A stretch of DNA of 64,000 nt, taken from Gnetum montanum (Eukaryota > Streptophyta > Gnetopsida > Gnetales > Gnetaceae). The notes below the pieces were generated by a model. The model searched no databases, was not told the origin of the DNA, and was given only the letters and a program-made list of their open reading frames with translations. The stretch covers positions 1,217,483 through 1,281,482 of the forward strand of contig MNCI01010443.1 of assembly GCA_015680685.1 (NCBI GenBank), read 5' to 3'. Every line of letters begins with the position of its first letter. Within the stretch, counting starts at the first letter, position 1. The position numbers and the translations under genes were made by a program. This document shows positions 11,901 to 21,780 of the stretch, piece by piece.

Positions 11901-14366
11901 GTATAGGAAGGGAGTGCCCCACCCACGCTGTCTAGACCCCCCATTCGAGGTGCCTCCATGTCCCTAGTTGTTACAAATAACGACTCCCCAATCCCCTCAA
12001 GAGGGTCCTGTGACCAGACGGTGCTGAAAATATGGGAAATCCATGGTTTAGAAATCTAGTCACGGTCCTACTACATCCAGACTCCATCCCATTGAACAAC
12101 TAGAAACTCAGCAAAGCACAGGAAGAAAGCTATGAAAAAGGAAAAATGCACATTGAAACGGGACTCAAGCTTCTTGTGAAGCTTGACCATTTCAATGTGC
12201 AGGCCTTCGACAAAATAGCTGGCCCAATTGAATCACGTCACCTCCTCCATGACCTCTTTCATAATGCGAGCTTGTTCTATAGTGAGGAATCTCCCTTGGG
12301 AGAGTGTCTTGGGGAAGGTCCAAGCTCGGAACAGGGGGTAAATGGTGTGGGCCACTGCCAACTCAATCCCATCAGCAAGAATGCCTTTGGCCTTTTTCTT
12401 AACCCCTAGCCACTCCTCTATCCCTTCCTGGAATTTGGTGCACCTTTTCAAATTTTTCTTTATAGGAAAACCATCGAAGGGGACCCCAAAGAGATCAGCA
12501 AATAGCTAAGCGTCGATGTCAAAATTTCTGCGCATGTTACGCACGCGTGCGCAGAGATGCTTGGCTTCTTCACTGAAGGAGTTGAATAGGGTCAACATTT
12601 TGCCCGCGGTAACATCAGGGGTTATGGCCAAGAATAGGTCCATTAGCCCAGCCTCCCAAATGTTATTGGTCAAAACAGTAGGGGCCGCTCTATGGCCGAG
12701 CCAGCATTGTGCCTCCTTTATGTCACCGTAGTGGAAAAATATATTGCTCGTGTCGCGACTGGAGGCCATGATCATGATTTCCCATGATTCCCTAACTGCA
12801 TACATAAAATAATAGCTAAGTTGAGATTGAAAAAAAATAAAATAAGACAACTTCACACATCATCGCTAACTAATAACATTGACACAATTCATCTTCGTAA
12901 CAAAGTTTACCAGGTTCGAATGGCAAAGGAAATGAAGGGATTCTCCTTCGCACGTCGGTCACAGTGAGGGGAGGATCTAAGGTCCATTCCTTATCCGGCC
13001 ATGCAAAATTTTTATATCTAGCAAAGAAGTTGGCATAGCAGGTCGAGTATTCTGGAATTTCAAATGCTAGTTGTTCCATGACAGCGGCCCGTACATTGCT
13101 AATAGCAGTAAATTCACTAATAGCCCTTTCGGTCAATGACAAGGTATCATTATCTCCCATGAGATCACTATCATTGATAAAGAACCTACATCATAGAAAA
13201 TGGAAAAATTCTTTATGCTCAACGTAGATCCAGACAATAGTTAGCACGTTGACACACATTAAAATGACAAAAATTTAGATTCTTACCCGCCAGCGTAATA
13301 CACAGTACTAGGGGGATTCTAGAAATAGGTTGTGAGGTGACGAGCCATGAACAGAGTATTGTAGGAATGATAGCAGTTGAATCTCGGCACCTCCCAGATC
13401 CAACTCGAATGCCTCAGACCTTTGGTGCTTTTTTCACGGTCTTGCATGCACTCAATCTCAATCCTACCGTTCGTCAGGAACCCCAAGACACCCTATGTCG
13501 AACCGACCAATAACATCTCCAAAATAGTGGCAGCTACATTTCCTAGTAGATGCGACTAGACGATTACACTATAGTTATGAAGTAAAAACTATAGGAACTC
13601 CTGCACGCCTCTTCGGAACCATACCGCCTCCTCCTTTATAAGAGAATGAGGGGGAGGAACATTGGCTACGAGAACATGCATGCAGCATAGAACGCCCACA
13701 ATGTCTAAAATGATTAGGACGGGCTTTAACATGATACTGTACAATGAAAACATGCTTCCATTAGATAAAGCATTTGAACATAAACATTCATCACGCTATA
13801 ATAGGATTCGCTTGATTCCCATAAAATTGCAGATTTCACTAGAAACGCATGGCCAGAATCGCCCAAACCCTTGCAACAGCTCAAGGTCTATCTCTAACAA
13901 CGGCGATGAAGGCAACGCTGTGTATTATTCCAGCGTAACATGCAACTATTACAGGAATAAAGGAAAGGAAAAAAAACCATGATTATACTACTTACAACAT
14001 ATAATACCGAGGTCTTTCGATTATACACAACGTTTGTCCAGTATTATCCAACATTACCTAAACCCTTGTAACAACATAAGGTTCGTCTCCAACAGCAAAG
14101 ATGAAGGTAATACCGCAAACCACAATAGCTCAGCCCGCGTAAACAGATATTAACGTTCAACGTAACATATATATTTGGGAAAACAATACATGACTATGAT
14201 GCTACAACAAATATGACAATAGTGCAAAAGGACGAACAACCACTTACCGATTAAGTGGAGTAGCTTCCCATGCCTTGACTCTGGCCAGCAAAGCCCGTTG
14301 CAAACTCTCCTACACTTCATCAATCTTGGCTAGTTTAGTTTTCTTTCCTTTAACCTTTGGTGCCAT
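8972..14366 (-). pseudogene. Multi-exon antisense gene inside Tat-2, unknown product with NLS-like and coiled-coil regions
   Basis: Function unknown. Minus strand, from ATG at 14,366 (MAPKVKGKKTKLAKIDEV): exon 1 14,366-14,248 (donor CG|GTAAGT); exon 2 about 13,670-13,289 (acceptor TCGTAG, donor GG|GTAAGA); exon 3 about 13,187-12,911; exon 4 about 12,797-12,040, the most conserved-looking part (WLGHRAAPTVLTNNIWEAG; GILADGIELAVAHTIYPLFR); exon 5 12,029-11,746 with the basic motif PRKKPRLTEES; exon 6 about 11,632-11,444, Glu-rich; a small exon ending 11,187 (then GTAAGT); a long coiled-coil exon, about 11,109 downward and continued in the first duplicate near 10,130-9,320 (SKRLQRSEKERAALGDEV); last exon about 9,232-8,972, acidic, ending GERGDA. 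Some in-frame stops. Exon limits in the duplicated zone (9,747-11,703) are uncertain. Not gag, pol or a transposase I recognise. Confidence 0.6.
9747..11703. repeat. 978-base direct duplication joined by one N (likely assembly artefact)
   Basis: Bases 9,747-10,724 and 10,726-11,703 appear identical except one C/T difference (10,364 versus 11,343). The single N at 10,725 sits exactly at the junction. The copies duplicate two exons of the antisense gene. The flanking retroelement copies here are about 5-10% diverged, so two nearly perfect tandem copies with an N between look like an unmerged contig overlap. Confidence 0.85.
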
Positions 14367-14486
14367 GGCTGCAATCAAATAACTTTTCGTAAATCTCCTA
14401 TTTACGCCTTGCTTCTGCTCCTCTTCTACTATGGCCAAAATCCAAATTCGCAATATCTATCACCCGTCTTGAGTATGAACCATCGG

Positions 14487-14494
14487 TTTATAAA
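14487..14494 (-). promoter_or_regulatory. TATA-like box upstream of the Tat-2 antisense gene
   Basis: TTTATAAA, palindromic in itself, lies about 120 bases upstream of the antisense ATG (14,366). In Tat-3 a TATAAATA box sits about 130 bases upstream of the homologous ATG. The common spacing supports a core promoter on the minus strand. Confidence 0.45.
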
Positions 14495-14619
14495 CAAAAC
14501 ATTTGAAACTAATTTTTCTTTCTGTTCGATCGATGCAGAACTTTTCTGAAATGTTGATGTTAGTATGACATGAAACGTAAAGATCGGGGCATTAATTTCG
14601 TTGATATTGTGTAGATTGC

Positions 14620-14830
14620 GGTCCGAAATGACCTTAAACTAATACATTTATCATCTCGTAATCTAGTCGCATTAACTACGATTTGTATAGAAATTCAAAT
14701 TTCACAACACGCTAGACATGTCACATTACATGTTTCATTTTATTTCATATGCCAGCATCTAGGAAGCTGAGCTCGTTATTATCTTATTGTAACGGTCCAC
14801 TAAGACCTTAAACTAGAAGCCTCTTTAATG
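14620..14830. repeat. Two to three degenerate 'gaccttaaacta' repeat units before RT of Tat-2
   Basis: Copies of 'gtccgaaatgaccttaaacta' (14,622) and 'gtccactaagaccttaaactag' (14,793) lie between the antisense promoter and RT. Tat-3 has a fuller array at the same place (28,930-29,340). Confidence 0.65.
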
Positions 14831-14909
14831 CTAGAAAGACAAAAACAAACTCTTATCGCTCAACCGATTAGCAGAAAAACAATGTAACTTCCTTTTTTGA
14901 TGTTTTTAA

Positions 14910-14911
14910 AG
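14910..14911 (+). other. Putative splice acceptor before RT, Tat-2
   Basis: A T-rich run (ttccttttttgatgttttt) ends in AAAG, after which homology with the Tat-3 RT exon begins at once. In Tat-3 the equivalent boundary is TTGTGGCAG. The reading phase across the junction cannot be checked because of nearby indels. Confidence 0.45.
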
Positions 14912-16080
14912 GGTGATTCGCAAATGGATGCAGCTTTATCTACACCATTAGCCTTAACAAGCCCATACGGGGAGACCATTAGACAGTCTAACTACATGCT
15001 GATAGAAACAGAACCTACCCCTTGTGACGCAACCATAGCAACGTCAGAAATGTCCCCATATTGGCCAGAACATTTGGCTTGAACTCTAGACCTAGAGGTT
15101 GGTGATGTGACCGAGGATCCTCTCGAAGAGGTCCCTATGGTTACGCACAAAGGCGAGAATAAAACTCTTAGGGTTAGTTCCCTTTTAGACGAACAAACAC
15201 AAAGTGGGATAACGCGAGTGCTCTAAAACAACGTTGTTGTATTTGCATGGTCATATGAATACATGTCGGGATTAGACTCGAGATTAATATAGCATAACAT
15301 AATTTTTGACCCATGCATCAAACCAATTAGATAGAAGGAATGCAAGATTAAGTCAAAAATTATGCTAGCAGTGCATAATGAAATCACCAAGTTGTATCAG
15401 GCTAGTTTCATTCGCGTAGTCGATTACTCAGACTGGGTGTCCAACATCGTAGTTGTCTCTAAGAAAAAATGAGGTATATGCATCTACATAGAATTCCAGG
15501 ATCTGAACAAACCTACAATTAAGGATAATTTCCCGTTACCTAGTATCAACTAACTGATCGACATAATAGCTGGTCATGCGCTTCTATCCTTCATGGATGG
15601 TTTCTCAGTTATAATCAAATTCGCATCAACCGAGAGCATCAATTGACCACAACATTCATGACACCCTGGGGGACCTTCTGTTACACTATGATGTCTTTCG
15701 GGCTAAAAAACGTCAGGGCAACGTCTCAATAGGCCATGACATACATCTTTAGCGACTACCTTTTAGCGAGATTGAACGACTACATAGATGACATAGTTGT
15801 CAAGTCTATAAAGTCTAAAGATCATTCAAAGGACCTAGAGTTAGTCCTTAAATGATGCCTTAAGCATGACTTGTAGCTTAACCTAAAGAAATATGTATTC
15901 AAAGTCAAAATCGGATGCATGTTAGGGTTTGTGGTATCAAAGACTGGCATCTGAGTCGATCCTGACAAGGTCAAGGCCATTGTTGATTTAACGCCACCTA
16001 CAAACCTCAAGGAACTACGTGGGTTACAGGGAAGGCTTTAGTTTATCAGGCCATTCATCTCAAAATTAATAGATAAATTA
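14912..16080 (+). pseudogene. Reverse transcriptase of Tat-2
   Basis: Copies element RNA to DNA in the particle. After an N-terminal linker with LALTSPYG and LDLEVGDVTEDPLEEVP, RT blocks appear: FIRVVDYSDWVSNIVVVSKK, then DLNKPTIKDNFPLPSIN, and the catalytic loop as YIDD at about 15,781-15,792. The same blocks occur in Tat-3 at 29,650-30,430. Numerous stops (for example near 15,226, 15,291, 15,471, 15,551 and 15,855) make it non-functional. The second Asp of the catalytic pair is kept. Confidence 0.85.
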
Positions 16081-16086
16081 CATCCT

Positions 16087-16593
16087 ATGCAACACCTTCT
16101 CAAAAAGGGTGTTAATTTCAAATGGACCGATGATTGCCAGCGTACATTTGACAATTTAAAAAAGGAGCTACAACATTTTCCAATGATTTTCCTGCTACAA
16201 AGGGATCAACCTTTTTACATCTATCTAGCTAGCTTAGACGTGTCCATAGTTGCGTTACTGTGCCAAAAAAGGAATGATGGGTCTGAAGCCCCTATCTATT
16301 ACCTCAATCATGCCCTATTTGCGTACGAGACAAGGTACAATGAAGTAGAGTGTAACTGTTTAGCATTAGTTTTCACGCTTAAAAACTGTAGGCATTATCT
16401 TTTTCGTAGTCAGGACAACATAATCTGTAAAAGCAATGTTCTGCAAGCTATCTCAAACAACTTATATAAGAGTAGCAGGATATCTCGTTGGAAGGCTATC
16501 ATAGCTGAATTTGATTTACATTATGTCGGCCAATCGTCTACAAAAGGTCAGGCCATAGCTGACCAGCTAGCGACATCTCCCACTAAAGATTAA
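16087..16593 (+). pseudogene. RT thumb/tether and original Ty3/gypsy RNase H of Tat-2
   Basis: An open stretch of 168 codons. It starts MQHLLKKGVNFKWTDDCQ, the RT-RNase H connection, and goes on with YIYLASLDVSIVALLCQ and ALFAYETRYNEVECNCLALV, a Ty3-type RNase H fold. The usual TDAS at the first catalytic position is absent, which fits the known decay of the first RNase H in Tat elements that gained a second one. It ends QAIADQLATSPTKD followed by a stop. Confidence 0.8.
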
Positions 16594-16596
16594 GCT

Positions 16597-17115
16597 ATGA
16601 TAGAGCTAGAATTGCCAGATGATCATGTACATAGTTTAAGCCCTATATCAACAGGCCTCGAAGTGATGTTATACTTTGACGGAGCTTCGACTACTAGAGG
16701 CGACAATGTTACCACTGTCATTACGCTTATCCCTAAAGATATACATCCATTGGCTTACCACCTAACATTCCCTTGTATGAACAACATGGCAAAGTATGAG
16801 GGGCTCCTCAGAGGATTATTGACAGCCAGAGAACTTAAAGTTCAACACCTGGAAATCTGAGGTAATTCGATGTTTGTCATCAATCAAATCATAGGAGTCT
16901 ATGCCTACAAGGCTATGCACCTACAGCCCTACTATGATATGGCTAAAGATCTCCTGAAACAATTCCTGACAACCAATGCCCAACACATGCAGTGCAACGA
17001 AAACGTTGTTGCCGATGCACTGGCAACACTGGCATTAAACGTGCCACCACACTTGTTTACCACTTGGCCCACTTTAATGATAGAATGTATAGAGCCTATC
17101 ATTCAAGTGGCATAG
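16597..17115 (+). pseudogene. Second, archaeal-type RNase H of Tat-2
   Basis: The dual RNase H is a hallmark of the Tat lineage. Motifs in order: MLYFDGASTTRG (first Asp), AKYEGLLRGLLTA (Glu), then GNSMFVINQI where GDS is expected (Asp changed to Asn, and preceded by a stop at 16,858), and VVADALATLA (last Asp). Two open pieces, 16,597-16,860 and 16,870-17,115, are split by that stop. The Tat-3 copy at 31,200-31,690 is intact at all four positions. Confidence 0.8.
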
Positions 17116-18378
17116 ATTTCTTCATTAAATGCGGGAGAAACATGAGAGTGGTATAACAACATTAAAACTTACCTTCTGCATGGCAAACCACCGCACGAGC
17201 TAACACATGCACAAAAGGATGCAATGTGCAAGCGTGCTAAGAAATGCATCATACTTGGAGATAGTACTCTCTATAGATGCTCTTTCAATGGGGTATTGCT
17301 TACCTGTGTTAACAGTGACCAAGCACAGCGAATAGTTAACAAAGTCCCCGAAGGGCTATGTGGAGGACACGTAGCCCTGCAGGCAATGACCACTAAAATT
17401 AGACACCTAGGGTACTATTGGCTGTACATGGAAAAAGATTACCTTGTCAAGGTTTACACGTGTGACACATGCTAGCGTTACGTAAATCTAATACACATGT
17501 CACCAACTGAGTTGCACACTACACAGATCACTTGGCCATTCCAGCGATGGGGACTGGATATCATAGGTCCCATCGCATCCAAATCTTCCGCAGGACATAG
17601 CTTCATTATCACCGCCACCAAATATTTTACGAAGTGGGTTGAGGCTATCCCCCTACGGAAGATTACATCTCAACAATTTTGCCATTTCATCTTAGACAAT
17701 ATCGTAACTAAATTTGGGCTCCCTATGACTATTGTGACTGACAATGGGCCACAATTTAGTAGCACAGAAGCCAAATCTTTTTGCGATAACCTTGGTATCA
17801 AGCAATATTTTCCTTCACCTTATTACCCGCAAGAAAATGGTCAAGCAGAAGCGAAAAATAAAGTGATTATCAATCTACTCAAGAAGATGCTCAGTATTAA
17901 CAAAAAATGGTGGCATGAAAAAATCCTCTACGTGTTATGGGCGTATCATACAACATGTAGAACAGCTACAGACATGATGCCCTATAGCCTAGTCTATGGG
18001 TCCGAAGCAGTGCTGCCCTTGGAATTACAGGTTCCCTCATTGTGGATGGTCCTATCCATGGTTATAAATGAGTCTTAGCACAATGAGTCCAGAATCATGG
18101 ATTTAGATTTAGTGGAGGAGAAACGCATCCAAACGCTTGATGCCATCGAAAGATATCAGGATAAATAGAGACAGAACAATCGGCACAATCTGCATCAACG
18201 ATTGATCAAGAAAGGAGACTTAGTTCTCAAGGCCATTCGTGAACCAGTAGGCAAGTTCTCTGCAAACTGGGAAGGCCCTTTCCTGGTCATCGGCACATAC
18301 AGCAACGGAGCATTCAAGTTAGCAGACATCGATGGCAACGAGCACTCAAACCCAGTGAACCATCTGTACTTGAAATGA
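17116..18378 (+). pseudogene. Integrase of Tat-2
   Basis: Inserts the cDNA into the host genome. The zinc-binding region is near 17,350-17,480 (GGH..., then CDTC). The catalytic core has WGLDIIGPI (Asp), IVTDNGPQFSS (Asp) and NGQAEAKNK (Glu), so the DDE triad is readable within one 193-codon frame (17,497-18,078). The C-terminal part has KKGDLVLKAI and ANWEGPFLVIG, the GPY/F-type module, and ends about 18,378. Stops at about 17,473, 18,076 and 18,166 break it. It is among the best preserved parts of the element. Confidence 0.9.
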
Positions 18379-18399
18379 TATTACATCTAAACATTGACT

Positions 18400-18790
18400 C
18401 GGTGCAAATGTAAGGTAAAAAACATCCGCTACGATGTAAAACTAGCAAATTTGTACATGTCCACTATGACGTAAAACTAGCACTTCTTACACGCGTCCAC
18501 CAAGACACTAAACTAGCAAAATTTTCGATCATCCATCATGATGCAAAATTGGAAAGGTAAGCATATGTCTGTTGAGACACTAAATCAGCATAGACTTGTC
18601 CCTAGGTCATGACATAAAACTAACACCCATGGCACAGTCTGCTGGGACCATAAACTAGCTCTTCCACCATCTTCTATGATGTAAAACTAGTAGATTGCAG
18701 TCTGCCTAGACATTAAACTAGGATCATGTCTTGCTAAGGCTTAAAACCAGCAACAATAGTCAACCAGGACTCAAAATTGGAATTGGCCAA
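18400..18790. repeat. Minisatellite after integrase, Tat-2
   Basis: About ten degenerate units of 'gtccactatgacgtaaaactagcac' or 'gacattaaactag', spaced about 30-40 bases. The same array follows integrase in Tat-3 (32,970-33,405). Confidence 0.8.
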
Positions 18791-19964
18791 GCATTTCGTG
18801 AAGCAAGTGAGCATGGTCATTCTTGCACAGCATCCCTACCAGATGAAATGGGTAAGGCATTGGGACAGACACAACATCGTTACCCCACTGGCATTCTGCT
18901 GATTCCTTGGACATGCTGAAAGGAATATTACTGATCCCTCGGAGATGTTGCTACAATGATTGCTCTGTAGCTACACCTCCTGGGATCAATTTCGTCGCTT
19001 GGGGACACAAGGAAACTATGGTCATCTGTAGTCTCAACGGCCTCCATCCATCGCCGTCATTGAACTTTGGCCTAGCAGATTCATCTGACTTGTTCTTTGC
19101 CCAATCATTGGGGCAACATGAATCTGGCTGTCGACGGTAGTTTCATGAACCGTGGCACCAACATTGGGATGCTTGCTCCCTGTCATAGTCCCTATTTCAT
19201 GGTCTGCACTCTCCTTTTCGCTTTGAATGCTGCTTGTTTCAATAGCCTCCCTCCTTAGCGATTAGGACGATTTCTTCTGCACTCTGCTCTTTGTCATGTT
19301 TTGTAGGTTACTTACTATGACAACGTTGATTGACAGTGCATTCATTAGTAGGTAAGGTGTCGCGGTGTCCCGAAGTGATTGCTCAGACTAACCTGGCCAC
19401 CTAGGAGTGCAAACCATACCTCTCCCTCCATTAGATCCATTATTTCAATTTCCCCCTTTCTTTGTCCTCATGACCACTGTTACCTCTTTCTTTACTTGTA
19501 CAGAGTGTGAATATTCAAGCAACACTCTTTCGCATCTTCGTGTCCATGAACTAGTGTAACGCAACTCGCCTAAGTGGAATGTAATTCAAAAAGAAAAAAA
19601 GGGGGCAAAGTTTGGAAAAATGGATGTAAAATAGCTCATCCAGGCCACACGGGTGTAACACAACTCATCCGTGCAAGCCCTCCATATACAGTATGATAGC
19701 GTAACCTCTCGCAAATACATTCGCGGAAGGATGCTATAACTTGTTCACAAAAGTTTCATGTTCATGTGCTTGAGTCTTCTCCGAACCTCCCTCCTTTTAC
19801 TCCTGTAAACTCCCTTCTATGCTTTCTTTCCTACCTTACCTCAGCATTTCCAGGTTTGGCAAAGCGACATTTGAGCAATCTTCGACGGACGCTATTGGTG
19901 CCTTTACCTCTCTGGTGTTTCATATTCTTTGTTGACGTCTTTCAGGCAAGCCCTCTAAACGTTA
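18791..19964 (+). other. 3' untranslated region of Tat-2
   Basis: No convincing coding region. It shares blocks with the regions before the LTRs of Tat-3 and Tat-4: 'ctgctgatc-c-ggagatg' near 18,895-18,960, and 'gtgtaacacaactcatcc' near 19,650. Small open frames here do not look coding. Confidence 0.6.
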
Positions 19965-19975
19965 ACAAAGAGGGG
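19965..19975 (+). other. Polypurine tract of Tat-2
   Basis: ACAAAGAGGGG lies directly before the 3' LTR start. The same tract is at 34,755 (Tat-3) and 38,234 (Tat-4), each immediately before an LTR beginning T(G/A)AAACACCA. It primes plus-strand DNA synthesis. Confidence 0.75.
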
Positions 19976-19979
19976 CCAT

Positions 19980-20129
19980 TAAAACACCAGAAAATTTTTG
20001 AAGCCTCAACGGATCGGCAAAATCTAGCGACCCAAGCAAGAAGTTGCGACAAGGCGCAGCACAGTACAGATGAACTTCAGGAGATAGAATGAAACAATAG
20101 GTGCACGGTCGCAAGACTTCCACTTTGTA
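19980..20129 (+). repeat. Truncated 3' LTR of Tat-2 (first 150 bases)
   Basis: Matches 2,812-2,961 and 23,551-23,700, with roughly a dozen differences from each by eye. Homology stops sharply after 'cttccactttgt', where the sequence changes to Tat-1 right copy. The remaining ~1.16 kb of this LTR is missing at this place. Confidence 0.85.
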
Positions 20130-20293
20130 ACTAACTTGGGGCCTTCCTCACTTGTGAGTGTTTTATTGTGGCATTCATTTTTGTATGGTTTTGTTGTTTT
20201 CATTGTTAATGTTACTATTTTTATCAATTTTTCATTTGTGATTTTCTTTACTACTCTTACCTATTTTCACTTGTCTTATGTTTTCTGTTATAG

Positions 20294-20374
20294 GGACATG
20301 TTAATGATGGAGCTGGCCCCAGTGGGGCAAGAGTGGATGATGAAGATTATCTTGGGGAACAACTGTCTTTATGA
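20294..20374 (+). pseudogene. Possible last exon of the antisense gene of Tat-1
   Basis: A T-rich tract and 'tgttatag' acceptor precede GHVNDGAGPSGARVDDEDYL followed by a short tail and stop. It is acidic, sits in antisense orientation just beyond the protease-side minisatellite, and thus occupies the position of the last exon of the Tat-2 antisense gene (acidic, ...DDDPYEGG...). Direct residue similarity is weak. The alternative is a chance frame. Confidence 0.35.
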
Positions 20375-20520
20375 GCTTACTATTAATCAAATTTTAGCTA
20401 CTAAATGTTTTTGAGATCTTTTTTGGATTTTTGATGGAAATGTATGGTTGACAAATGTAATAACATGGACCTAGTTATCGCATAACATGTTGGAATTTTA
20501 CTACCATATTGACTCATCGT

Positions 20521-20539
20521 TATATATATATATATATAT
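20521..20539. repeat. (TA)n microsatellite
   Basis: About nine TA units within AT-rich intronic DNA. Confidence 0.9.
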
Positions 20540-20741
20540 TTCATTTTCTCTTTTTATTTTCTTTTTCAAGTATTATAGTGAACATATGCATGTAAATAAT
20601 TGTAAAAATGGAGGAATAAATTATGAATCAATACTTGTAAAATAGGAAAGTAACATTGAAGTCAAAAATTAAGGTTGTAACTTGTATTCATTTGAACGAG
20701 AATTTGACAAAATATACTGAATGTTTGTAAATTTGTAACTT

Positions 20742-21060
20742 ACTGAATCCTAGTTTAAAGCCATTTCGGGCTATTCACACCAGTTTAGAGTCATGATGGA
20801 CTATTTCCTCTGTTGCTAAGGAAAGAAAGATTACCAGTTTTAGGCCATAGTGGGCCAAAAGCAATAATAGTTTTAGAAAGCTTTTTAAAAGGAACCGTCC
20901 ATTTCTAACCGTGGCTAGTTTAATGTCATTGTGGATGTTCGTTGGCAGTTTAATGTCATACCAAAAGATTGGTAGTTTAATGTCATTTCGGACATGTGGT
21001 GGTTTTTTTCTAGTTATTGAGTTGGCATTTGATCTTTTGTAGCTTAACGTGTGGGGTTTG
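20742..21060. repeat. Minisatellite after protease, Tat-1 right copy
   Basis: Second copy of the array at 1-330, with the same 'agtttaatgtcatttcggac' units. It lies on the intron side of the donor at 21,081-21,086. Confidence 0.7.
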
Positions 21061-21080
21061 ACATGCAGGTATGATTTTAT

Positions 21081-21086
21081 ACTTAC
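21081..21086 (-). other. Putative splice donor after protease, Tat-1 right copy
   Basis: The minus strand reads GGGGAGG then GTAAGTAT, a consensus plant 5' splice site following the acidic protease tail (LELPFDITDEGEG). Confidence 0.6.
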
Positions 21087-21159
21087 CCTCCCCTTCATCG
21101 GTGATGTCAAAGGGTAGTTCCAACTAGGAAACATCAGTAGGAATGGCTTCTATGTTTGC

Positions 21160-21780
21160 ATCTTCTTATGTTTTTTCAATCCTAGTAGGGTCGTGAGTTA
21201 ACGTTGGGTTCGTGTCTTGATGTATGTTCACAGTTTCTTGCTTAGGCTCAACAAACTCAATTTTCGACTCTTGGCTTACCTCAGGGTGTGAGAATGTGAT
21301 TTGCATAGTCATATCTCCATGTATGATGATCTCACCATCCTCGTAAGGTAGGTGGATCTCTTGATGGATTGGTGAGGATATAGCTTTAGGTTGGGCTAGC
21401 CAGGGACGTCCTAGAATTAGATTGAACCCTGTCATTTCATCAATGACTATGAATTTAGCTGATGTGGAGAATTAGTCCTCGACTATGAAATCTAAGGTAA
21501 CCATACCTTCTACCCCAACATGCAAACCACTAAATGATTTTAGGAAAGAATTTTTCATGGGTTGTATTTGTTTAGTAACTCCCAACTTTTCAATGATAGC
21601 AAAAGGTATTACATTTGTGGTCACACCATCATCAACATGCATGCTACGTATCTTGAAATTATTAACTTGTATCATTATGAACATAGGGGCTGTGGTGACT
21701 TCTCCTATTTTCTCATCTAGCTTAATGTCCTTAGCACGGAAATCTAGGGATGTGGCCTTTGATTCCTAAAGTTGTGGGGA
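21160..21780 (-). pseudogene. Aspartic protease, Tat-1 right copy
   Basis: Two open parts, 21,472-21,684 and 21,166-21,435, carry HVDDGVTTNVIPFAIIEKLG and FNLILGRPWLAQPKAISSPI, the retropepsin active-site and ILGRPWL motifs. The triad again reads Asp-Asp-Gly. A single stop near 21,470 separates the parts. It is slightly better preserved than the copy at 426-1,030. Confidence 0.8.

Larger units (their letters stand above)
2812..20129 (+). mobile_element. Tat-2: long Tat/Ogre-type Ty3/gypsy retrotransposon with an antisense gene inside
   Basis: Order on the plus strand: 5' LTR (2,812-4,124), primer site (4,131), gag, protease, splice-donor-like site (7,996), minisatellite, antisense multi-exon gene, minisatellite, acceptor-like site (14,911), RT, RNase H, second (archaeal-type) RNase H, integrase, minisatellite, 3' UTR, polypurine tract, and the first 150 bases of the 3' LTR. 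The second RNase H and the PR-RT gap place it in the Tat lineage. It interrupts Tat-1 gag. The 3' LTR is cut at about 20,129, where Tat-1 right-copy sequence begins. All reading frames are damaged. Confidence 0.85.

Noticed and set aside
13662-13982. 106-codon plus-strand frame at 13,662
   Set aside because: It overlaps intron 1 and the start of exon 2 of the minus-strand antisense gene and shows no domain.
20136-20414. 92-codon plus frame MGPSSLVSVLLWHSFLYGF... as a membrane protein
   Set aside because: Its hydrophobic part is a T-rich intron-like tract ending in a splice-acceptor sequence; the acidic alternative frame after the acceptor fits better.
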